Of a DNA stretch of 6,565 bases, positions 1-5,971 are shown piece by piece (position 1 is the first letter of the stretch; the number at the start of each line of letters is the position of its first letter). The translations under genes were made by a program, and so were the position numbers. The notes under the pieces were generated by a model. The model was not told where the DNA came from, did not search any database, and saw nothing but the letters and a program-made list of their open reading frames with translations. Origin of the DNA: Bacteroidota bacterium (GTDB taxonomy: Bacteria > Bacteroidota > Bacteroidia > Chitinophagales > Chitinophagaceae); contig JAEWJV010000144.1 in the NCBI GenBank assembly GCA_023386395.1, positions 1 through 6,565 on the forward strand. The letters run 5' to 3'.

Positions 1-319
1 CAATGTGCAGCAATGCTTTCATTTTATCGCTCACATCAGTCTCCTCAATATTCTTTGCAAGAATATCCTTCACTACATTTCCATTTCCGCCATGGTGATG
101 TTTAGCGATAGCGCCATGCGTATTGGCGCAATATTTACACTCATTTAAGCTTGATGTATAGGCAGCAATTAATTCGCGTTCACCTGGCGTAAGGGTTGAC
201 GTATGCTTGTCATGCAATAAAACCTGCGCAAGTTTATTTAAAGGCGCTGCCGTGGCAGGACTGTACATAAATAAACTGCGAACACCGGGATAATCTTCAG
301 GCAAATTAATATGTGGCAT
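1..319 (-). CDS. AhpD-like peroxidase-related protein, carboxymuconolactone decarboxylase family (partial, C-terminus outside window)
   Basis: Reading leftward from the ATG at 319-317, an open frame of 106 codons runs off the left edge, so the C-terminus is missing. The product begins MPHINLPEDYPGVRSLF. It carries the AhpD-type signature around residues 46-72: a PGEREL stretch, AAYTSSLNE, then C61-K-Y-C64 followed by H68 in NTHGAIA. In AhpD and its relatives the two cysteines of this CxxC form a redox-active pair, and the nearby His and Glu assist in reducing peroxides or hydroperoxides. A small HHH run (74-76) follows. Family members with this N-terminus are usually annotated as uncharacterised peroxidase-related enzymes of about 180-190 residues, so slightly more than half is visible. 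The protein is cytoplasmic by its lack of a signal peptide. It is transcribed divergently from the large lipoprotein gene. The family is clear; the substrate is unknown. Confidence 0.85.
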   Translation of the reverse strand, partial: MPHINLPEDYPGVRSLFMYSPATAAPLNKLAQVLLHDKHTSTLTPGERELIAAYTSSLNECKYCANTHGAIAKHHHGGNGNVVKDILAKNIEETDVSDKMKALLHI

Positions 320-352
320 ACAAAAAGTTTTGAGGACGAAATGTACAAATTT

Positions 353-381
353 TTTGCAGCGGGAAAGAACCTATAGCCTTG
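353..381 (+). promoter_or_regulatory. Candidate Bacteroidota promoter for the large lipoprotein gene
   Basis: TTTG at 353-356 is followed after 17 bases by TAGCCTTG at 374-381. This matches the Bacteroidota -33 TTTG / -7 TAnnTTTG promoter pattern with one mismatch in the -7 box and a spacing in the accepted range. Transcription would start near 388, giving a leader of roughly 68 bases before the ATG at 456. The match was found by eye, and such short motifs occur by chance in A+T-rich DNA. Confidence 0.45.
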
Positions 382-388
382 TGCACAA
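379..388. promoter_or_regulatory. 10-base perfect palindrome overlapping the candidate -7 box
   Basis: TTGTGCACAA is its own reverse complement. It starts inside the candidate -7 element and ends at the expected transcription start of the lipoprotein gene, in the divergent region it shares with the AhpD-like gene. The position would suit a repressor operator, but no second copy is seen in the window and no regulator can be assigned. Confidence 0.25.
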
Positions 389-455
389 ATCATTTTATAA
401 AATCTTCAGCCATTTTATCAATATCTTTCAGCCCTTAAAATTCTCCTCAACAGTT

Positions 456-3400
456 ATGAAAAGGCTTGCATTATTAATTGCTTTATTGATTACTATCCTG
501 TTTAATCAAAGTTGCAATACAGGTAACAAAACAAGGGTTTTACTTTTCACCAAAACAACAGGCTATCACCATGCATCCATTGCTGCGGGCATTGAAGCCA
601 TTAAAAAAATTGCATCAGAAAAAAACTTTAGTGTAGATGTTGATTCTTCCGGCAAACATTTTAATGATAACGATCTTAAAAAATATAAGACCGTTATTTT
701 TTTAAGTACAACAGGCAATATTCTGAACAGCGATGAGCAGGAAGCATTGCAGCGTTATATGGAAGCTGGCGGCGGTTTTATGGGCATTCATGCGGCGGCA
801 GATGCCGAGTATAACTGGGGCTGGTATAATAATCTTGTGGGCGCCTATTTTAAAAGCCATCCCTCAAATCCAAATGCTCGCAAAGCAACTGTTGTTGTAA
901 CTGATACAAGTTTCATTGCCATGAAAGGTATTCCCGAAAAATGGGAGCGCACTGATGAATGGTATAACTATAAAAGTATAAGCCCGGCCATTAAAGTGGT
1001 GGCTGTGTTAGACGAAGACAGTTATGAAGGTGGTGAAAACGGTAAGAACCATCCTATTGCCTGGTACCATGAATTTGATGGCGGCCGTGTTTTTTATACC
1101 GGCGGCGGGCACACCGATGAAAGTTTCAGCGAGCCTTTATTTTTACAGCACCTGGCGAACGGGCTTTCCTATACAATGGGCGCCGATACGGCAAAGCTTG
1201 ACTATTCAAAAGCGTATGCTACCAAAGCACCGGAAGAAAACAGGTTCACCAAAACCATACTCAGCAACGATTTGAATGAACCGATGGAAATAGCAGTTAC
1301 ACCATCGGGTATAGTGTATATTGTAGAAAGGTCAGGTAATTTTTATGCTTATAAACCAACTGACAATACAACAAAGCTTATTCATACGTTTAAAGTATTG
1401 CCTGATACAAAAGAAGCCTTTGGCAACGGTTTGCTGGGCATGACAATTGATCCTGATTTCGCAACCAATAAATTTGTTTACTTCTTTTATTCACCCGATT
1501 CGTTGCCTGTACACCAGAATATCGCACGCTTTAAAATGATTACAGAAGATTCCATTGATCTTGCTTCTGAAAAAGTGATCATACAGGTTCCCATCGATCC
1601 CGAAGTAAGCGCACATACCGGCGGCTCGCTGGCGTGGGATAAAAACAAAAACCTGTTTATTTCAACCGGCGATAATACGGTTCCCTTCGAATCGAATGGT
1701 TATGCACCTTTAGATGAAAGGGCTGGCAGAAAAACGTATGATGCACAACGTTCTGCTGCCAACGCCAATGACCTTCGCGGTAAAGTTTTACGTATACATC
1801 CCGAAACAGATGGAAGTTATACCATTCCTGATGGCAACCTGTTTGCAAAAGGTACAGCAGGCACAAGGCCTGAGATATATACAATGGGTTGCCGCAATCC
1901 TTACCGCATTGCTGTTAATCAAAAAACTTCAACTTTATATTGGGGTGAAGTGGGCCCTGATGTCGGCGAGAATTCATGGAATGACCCGCGTGGCTATGAT
2001 GAATTTAACCAGGCAAAAAAATCAGGCAATTATGGCTGGCCTTATTTTGTGGGCAATAATAAAGCTTATCATGATTCAGATTTTGCAACGCAGGCCATCG
2101 GCGCCTTGTTTGATGTGAACGGCCCTGAAAATAATTCCCCCAATAATACCGGTTTAAAAAAGTTGCCTGCGCCAACAAAAGCTATGATATGGTACCCGTA
2201 TAGCTTTTATGATACCTTCCCACAACTGGGCCAGGGTGGCCGTACTGCCATTGCAGGATATTTTTATCATTATGATAAATCTAAAGCGAAGAGCAACAGC
2301 ATTCCTGAATATTATGATGGATGCTTATTTGTAATGGACTGGATGCGTAACTGGATCTTTGCCGTGCGTTTTGATGAAAATGAAAATTATAAACGCATGG
2401 AGCCCTTTATGCCTTTAACAGGAGATTTCAGAAGGCCGATTGATATGGACATAACACCCGAAGGAATTATGTATGTACTTGAATATGGCTCTGTTTACGG
2501 TGCGGATAACGATGATGCAAGACTGGTTCGTGTAAATTATAATGGCGGTAACCGTGCGCCGGTTGCCAGGATAAGCACAGATGATTCTATTGGCCTTGCA
2601 CCGCTTACTGCAAAATTCAGCAGCAGTAAATCTTACGATTTTGATGAAGATGATAAATTAAAATATGAATGGATGTTTGAAGGCAACAAGGTTGGTTCAA
2701 CAGACGCCAATCCCACCTATACATTTAAAGATAAAGGTGTTTACAATGTGCTGCTGAAAGTAACTGATCCATCAGGCTTAAGCTCTGTGGATACCATGGA
2801 AATTAAAGCAGGCAATACCATGCCCGATGTAACCATCAACACAACTGGCAACAGCATGTTTTATTTTGATGATGAAAAGCTTGATTACAGCGTAGATGTA
2901 AAAGATAAAGAAGATGCAAGTATTGATGCCAAAAGAATAAATGTGCAACTGAAATATATTCCCAAAGAAACGGGCGTATATAAAACAGCACAGGGCAAAG
3001 GAGAATGGATAATGCCCGGGAAGATACTGATGGAAACCAGCGATTGCCAGGCCTGCCATACCGTTGATAAAACCATTAATGGCCCCGCATTCAATGCCAT
3101 TGCTGAAAAATACTATAATAAACCTGCTGAAATACCACGCCTTGCGGGCAAGATAATTTCAGGAGGCGCGGGTGTATGGGGCAATCATTATATGAATGCG
3201 CATCCGCAATTAAGCAAGGATAATACAACTACAATTGTAAAATATATCCTTTCCTTAAAACAACAGCAAACAGAAGACAGCCTGGCTTCTGCCGGTACGG
3301 TTGAACTAAAACAACCTTCCGGTGCAAAAGAAGGCACATGGGCTTTATCTGTGTCCTATACAGATCTTGGCAACGGCATCGTGCCTTTAACGGCAACAAA

Positions 3401-3788
3401 AGAACTTGTGCTCAAGCCAGCCGTGCTGCAGGCTGAAGATGCAGATGTTGTTCGAAATATTAACCGCGGCGACAACATTTTAGGCAGTATACATAACAAA
3501 TCTTATTTTGTTTTTAGAGGCATAGATTTAAAAGGCATTAATAATATTACTTATAATTACGCTTCCCAAAACATTGATGCTACGCTTGAAGTGCATATTG
3601 ATTCGCCAACCGGGCCGGTTATCAGTGCGCTTGATTATAAATCAACAGGAAGCTGGCGAAATTATAAACAGGTTACAATCGCTATAAAAAATCCCGGTGG
3701 CATGCATGATCTTTATTTTGTTTTCAAAAAAGATACGGAACCTAATCATGATATGTTCTCGCTTGACTGGTTAAAATTTGGAAAGTAA
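456..3788 (+). CDS. Multidomain redox lipoprotein: ThuA - PQQ sugar dehydrogenase-like propeller - PKD - cytochrome c - CBM6-like
   Basis: The product has 1110 residues. Residues 1-19 are a lipoprotein signal peptide with C20 as the likely acylated residue (FNQSC; the lipobox is imperfect). Residues 27-240 are a ThuA domain (TGYHHASI, GGGFMGIHAAAD, TDEWYNY, GRVFYTGGGH). Residues 265-695 are a glucose/sorbosone dehydrogenase propeller. It keeps H387 in SAHTGG, RNP at 480-482 after IYTMG, GPD at 500-502 and SGNYGWP, which match the catalytic His, PQQ-binding Arg-Asn and calcium-binding Gly-Pro of soluble PQQ glucose dehydrogenase as I recall it. Residues 701-787 are a PKD domain. Residues 852-935 are a class I cytochrome c with heme motif C864-Q-A-C867-H868 and probable distal ligand M913. 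Residues 990-1108 resemble CBM6 (LQAEDADVV to FSLDWLKF). The likely role is envelope-anchored sugar oxidation with electron transfer to the fused heme (inference). The ATG at 456 was chosen because the signal peptide starts exactly there; the frame stays open upstream to a TTG at 330, but that extension is uncharged with export features and would bury the signal. The substrate is unknown. Confidence 0.9.
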   Translation: MKRLALLIALLITILFNQSCNTGNKTRVLLFTKTTGYHHASIAAGIEAIKKIASEKNFSVDVDSSGKHFNDNDLKKYKTVIFLSTTGNILNSDEQEALQRYMEAGGGFMGIHAAADAEYNWGWYNNLVGAYFKSHPSNPNARKATVVVTDTSFIAMKGIPEKWERTDEWYNYKSISPAIKVVAVLDEDSYEGGENGKNHPIAWYHEFDGGRVFYTGGGHTDESFSEPLFLQHLANGLSYTMGADTAKLDYSKAYATKAPEENRFTKTILSNDLNEPMEIAVTPSGIVYIVERSGNFYAYKPTDNTTKLIHTFKVLPDTKEAFGNGLLGMTIDPDFATNKFVYFFYSPDSLPVHQNIARFKMITEDSIDLASEKVIIQVPIDPEVSAHTGGSLAWDKNKNLFISTGDNTVPFESNGYAPLDERAGRKTYDAQRSAANANDLRGKVLRIHPETDGSYTIPDGNLFAKGTAGTRPEIYTMGCRNPYRIAVNQKTSTLYWGEVGPDVGENSWNDPRGYDEFNQAKKSGNYGWPYFVGNNKAYHDSDFATQAIGALFDVNGPENNSPNNTGLKKLPAPTKAMIWYPYSFYDTFPQLGQGGRTAIAGYFYHYDKSKAKSNSIPEYYDGCLFVMDWMRNWIFAVRFDENENYKRMEPFMPLTGDFRRPIDMDITPEGIMYVLEYGSVYGADNDDARLVRVNYNGGNRAPVARISTDDSIGLAPLTAKFSSSKSYDFDEDDKLKYEWMFEGNKVGSTDANPTYTFKDKGVYNVLLKVTDPSGLSSVDTMEIKAGNTMPDVTINTTGNSMFYFDDEKLDYSVDVKDKEDASIDAKRINVQLKYIPKETGVYKTAQGKGEWIMPGKILMETSDCQACHTVDKTINGPAFNAIAEKYYNKPAEIPRLAGKIISGGAGVWGNHYMNAHPQLSKDNTTTIVKYILSLKQQQTEDSLASAGTVELKQPSGAKEGTWALSVSYTDLGNGIVPLTATKELVLKPAVLQAEDADVVRNINRGDNILGSIHNKSYFVFRGIDLKGINNITYNYASQNIDATLEVHIDSPTGPVISALDYKSTGSWRNYKQVTIAIKNPGGMHDLYFVFKKDTEPNHDMFSLDWLKFGK

Positions 3789-3814
3789 GCGATTGTTGGC
3801 CTGGTAACATCGCT
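3788..3814. other. Small hairpin directly after the lipoprotein stop codon
   Basis: AGCGAT-T-GTT pairs with AACATCGCT, giving nine base pairs with one bulged T (3794) and an eight-base loop (3798-3805). The stem begins on the last base of the TAA stop. No U-run follows, so it is not a classical intrinsic terminator by itself. It may protect the mRNA 3' end or act together with the larger inverted repeat just downstream. Confidence 0.4.
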
Positions 3815-3818
3815 TAGC

Positions 3819-3869
3819 CACGAAGGCACGAAGAAATAATTTTTAAAATTATGGCTTTGTGCCTTCGTG
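3819..3869. repeat. Long inverted repeat (CACGAAG units) between convergent genes; possible bidirectional terminator
   Basis: Bases 3819-3842 pair with 3846-3869 to form a stem of 24 positions around a three-base loop. The outer eleven pairs are perfect (CACGAAGGCAC with GTGCCTTCGTG). The only defects are one G-U pair (3830/3858) and two mismatches (3834/3854 and 3835/3853). The left arm contains CACGAAG twice in tandem, 8 bases apart; the right arm holds the matching GTGCCTTCGTGCTTTGTG. It sits between the converging lipoprotein and monooxygenase genes, where a two-way terminator is expected. Neither strand shows a strong U-run after the stem. From memory, CACGAAGGCACGAAG-type hairpins recur between genes in many Bacteroidota genomes, so this may be one copy of a dispersed REP-like family. 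Confidence 0.7.
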
Positions 3870-3909
3870 CTTTGTGCATATTTTCCCATCGCCAGTTATA
3901 TTATATTTT

Positions 3910-5070
3910 TTAATGACTGCGGAAGAATTCAAGCATTGTGGCCAATGCATTTTCGCTGTGCATCAGTTCCCCGTTTTCAAGCGATTCATGCGCTGCAACT
4001 GCCGCCCTTTTACGCATATTTATTTCATAAAAAGAAATGGCTTCCTGCAAAGTATTGTATTTATCATCCGTTAAACATTCGCTCAACTCCAAAGCATCAA
4101 GCATCGCCATGTTTGCACCTTCACCTGCAAAAGGCGGCATTACGTGTGCCGCATCACCCAGCATGGTTAAGTTAGCCAGGGCCTGCCAGTTTTGATTTAA
4201 AGGCGCACAATAAACAGGCCGTGGAATAAAGGGCGTGGCCGCATTTTCAAACAGCTCATACCAAATACTGCTCCATCCAGAATATGTTGTTTTAAACCAT
4301 TCCAGCATTTGTGTTTTATCAGCATAATCCAAACTGTTATTCACAGCCCGGTTTTCGTCAGCTTTAAAGCTTGCATAAAAACCTATATCGCCATTGTTTT
4401 TTTGACCGCCCAACATACATTTTGAATTTCCGAAAGCCATTGCCTTTCCTCCATTTAACAAGGCATAAACATGAGGTGTTGTTTTTGCTGCATCATTAAT
4501 ATTTATTTCAAGCATGACAATGCCCGAATAAAAAGGTTTGATGTTTGTAATGTATGGACGTATTTTAGAATTAGCGCCATCGGCAGCAATTACAATATCT
4601 GCATAAGCAGATAAGCCGTTTTTGAAATGCAGCAGCCAGCCTTCTTTTTGCTTTTCCATTGAAATAAAATGACTGTCCCACTCAATAGTCATTGGTTGTA
4701 AAGATTCCAGCAACATATTTCTTAACGGGCCACGATCTATTTCAGGACGAAAATATTCACTGCCAAAATTTTCATTGGGCTTGGATTCGTGATCGCTGAA
4801 AAATACTTCAGCTCGTTCATTTGTTATAACTTTTTTATCGGCGCCGGGATGAAAATTCTTTTTAAACTCATCTAATAAATCCGCTTTGCGCAAAGCCGCC
4901 AATCCTGATTCTTCATGCATATCAAGTGGCGAACCTATCAAACGGGCATTCTTATTAAAATCCCTTTCATATACTTTTACGGCTGCATCCTTCAATTGTA
5001 AAAGCCTTGCCAGCATTAACCCGCCCGGGCCACCGCCAACAATAGCGATTGATTTATTTTCTATCAGCAT
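3910..5070 (-). CDS. TetX-like FAD-dependent monooxygenase
   Basis: The 386-residue product has the length and layout of class A flavoprotein monooxygenases of the TetX type. Residues 8-36 are the FAD Rossmann motif (VGGGPGG at 11-17, ending in acidic E35 followed by R36). FRPEIDRGPLR (107-117) matches the TetX segment containing the FAD-contacting Arg, here R113. ADG at 163-165 is the DG motif. LGDAAHVMPPFAGEGAN (304-320) is the GD motif that binds the FAD pyrophosphate and ribose. The enzyme should use NAD(P)H and O2 to hydroxylate a small organic molecule in the cytoplasm. Against the TetX sequence as I remember it, substrate contacts Q192, R213 and H234 align with E188, K209 and G230, so tetracycline is probably not the natural substrate. 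There is no signal peptide. The start ATG lies 30 bases after the stop of the AraC-type gene, which suggests co-transcription. No Shine-Dalgarno sequence is seen. The family is secure; the substrate is not known. Confidence 0.9.
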   Translation of the reverse strand: MLIENKSIAIVGGGPGGLMLARLLQLKDAAVKVYERDFNKNARLIGSPLDMHEESGLAALRKADLLDEFKKNFHPGADKKVITNERAEVFFSDHESKPNENFGSEYFRPEIDRGPLRNMLLESLQPMTIEWDSHFISMEKQKEGWLLHFKNGLSAYADIVIAADGANSKIRPYITNIKPFYSGIVMLEININDAAKTTPHVYALLNGGKAMAFGNSKCMLGGQKNNGDIGFYASFKADENRAVNNSLDYADKTQMLEWFKTTYSGWSSIWYELFENAATPFIPRPVYCAPLNQNWQALANLTMLGDAAHVMPPFAGEGANMAMLDALELSECLTDDKYNTLQEAISFYEINMRKRAAVAAHESLENGELMHSENALATMLEFFRSH

Positions 5071-5100
5071 TCTTTGAAATTTAGTTGTAAGGATGCAAAG

Positions 5101-5856
5101 CTATTGCTGCTTTAAAACTGATAATAGTATAAATCGGTCGTTTTGGTTTTTGGATAATTCTTTCGGCGCCACGCCTGAAAATTTCTTTACCTGTTTAATG
5201 AAATGGTTTTGGTCTGCGAAGTTTAATTCTGGAAAAAGCTTTCCTTGTGCAATGTGTTTTAATGATGCCCTAAAGCGCAAAATATTACAATATGCTTTCA
5301 ATGAAAGTCCGAATTGCTGGTTGAAATACCGGTTGATTTGCCTGCTGCTCCAAAACACTTTTTCCGAAAGTTCTTTCACGCTCATTTCGCCGTTTGATGC
5401 ATAAATTAGTTCGAAAAGCCTGCGTTTTCTTTCATCAACTCCTGAAGGCAATAATGTTTTCATTTTATGAGATGCCTTTGCATAAAAGGCATCAAAATCT
5501 TTCAGGTCATCATCATGAAAATTCCAGAAATCATTTGAAAGTTCTTTTGCACTATTTAATATATCGGCAATAGAAGCATGTAAAATATATTCAACAGCAA
5601 GCGGTTTAAAATTAACATCAAAGGCAAGTGTTTGCGGCGGGATGGTTCTTTGCTTGGGCGCTGTTTCCAGACCGGTAAGTATAATTTGAAAAGGCCCTGA
5701 TGCAGGCTGCCAGAAAAATAAATCAATCCTTCCATCGGGCATTACAACCACTTCTTTCGTTTCATCCGATGGGTTATGAAACATACCCAAACTTTCTACA
5801 AAGCCGGCAAGCGGTTCATCCGGTTTAATAAACTTATAATAGAAGCCATTGCTCAT
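5101..5856 (-). CDS. AraC-family transcriptional regulator with DUF6597-like N-terminal domain
   Basis: The product has 251 residues. The N-terminal half (about 1-110) resembles the DUF6597 sensor domain found in many AraC-type regulators: it begins with the FIKPDEPLAGFVESL segment and carries MPDGRIDLFFW at 39-49. The C-terminal half (about 142-245) is the AraC DNA-binding domain. The first helix-turn-helix is around 158-178 (MSVKELSEKVFWSSRQINRYF). The second, around 206-233, contains NFADQNHFIKQVKKFSGVAPKEL. In the second motif the segment before NFADQNHF is about four residues shorter than in typical AraC proteins; I recall similar short forms in other Bacteroidota regulators, so I read it as a subfamily trait and not as damage. 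The gene lies 30 bases upstream of the TetX-like monooxygenase on the same strand and probably controls its own operon (inference). The inducer is unknown. The ATG at 5856-5854 is preceded by an A-rich sequence without a Shine-Dalgarno motif. Confidence 0.88.
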   Translation of the reverse strand: MSNGFYYKFIKPDEPLAGFVESLGMFHNPSDETKEVVVMPDGRIDLFFWQPASGPFQIILTGLETAPKQRTIPPQTLAFDVNFKPLAVEYILHASIADILNSAKELSNDFWNFHDDDLKDFDAFYAKASHKMKTLLPSGVDERKRRLFELIYASNGEMSVKELSEKVFWSSRQINRYFNQQFGLSLKAYCNILRFRASLKHIAQGKLFPELNFADQNHFIKQVKKFSGVAPKELSKNQNDRFILLSVLKQQ

Positions 5857-5913
5857 TGTTTCTGTTCATCACGCATGCTGTGCCCGTAATGAAATACCAG
5901 GTCGTATGTTATG

Positions 5914-5947
5914 CAGATATAAAACGCTTCCTGCATAAAACCTGCAA
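5914..5947 (-). promoter_or_regulatory. Weak candidate promoter for the AraC / monooxygenase pair
   Basis: On the minus strand TTG (5947-5945) is followed after 23 bases by TATATCTG (5921-5914), a one-mismatch version of TAnnTTTG. Transcription would start near 5908, about 52 bases before the AraC ATG. The -33 element is only three bases and the spacing is at the upper limit, so this is tentative. Read-through from the upstream NrtR-type gene is an alternative. Confidence 0.3.
5930..5946 (-). promoter_or_regulatory. Phased direct repeat TGCAGG x2, candidate AraC-type operator
   Basis: On the minus strand TGCAGG occurs at 5946-5941 and again at 5935-5930, a period of 11 bases or one helical turn. 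A further related CTGCAT lies at 5916-5911 on the minus strand. Tandem half-sites one or two turns apart are the usual binding pattern of AraC-family proteins. The pair falls between the two halves of the candidate promoter, 74 to 90 bases upstream of the regulator's ATG, so autoregulation is plausible. This is a pattern match only. Confidence 0.25.
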
Positions 5948-5971
5948 GTTCATTACAAACATGTCGAAAGC

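Noticed and set aside
330..455. 42-codon upstream extension of the lipoprotein gene to a TTG at 330
   Set aside because: It would place 42 non-hydrophobic, lysine- and phenylalanine-rich residues before a clear lipoprotein signal peptide and would overlap the candidate promoter. The ATG at 456 fits much better.
320..455. A matching minus-strand promoter for the AhpD-like gene
   Set aside because: A TACATTTC sequence resembles a -7 box, but no TTG lies 17-23 bases upstream of it, so I did not list it.
1714..2118. 134-codon open frame on the plus strand inside the lipoprotein gene
   Set aside because: It lies wholly within the well-supported propeller coding region in another frame, and its translation shows no domain or composition of a real protein.
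2778..3059. 93-codon minus-strand open frame opposite the PKD/cytochrome region
   Set aside because: It is antisense to conserved coding sequence, with an unlikely Phe/Ile/His-rich composition and no recognisable motif.
3910..5070. Calling the monooxygenase a tetracycline resistance gene (tetX)
   Set aside because: The family matches, but the tetracycline-contacting residues appear changed and nothing mobile surrounds the gene.
5093..5404. 103-codon plus-strand open frame opposite the AraC gene
   Set aside because: It is antisense to the conserved AraC DNA-binding domain and has no family resemblance.
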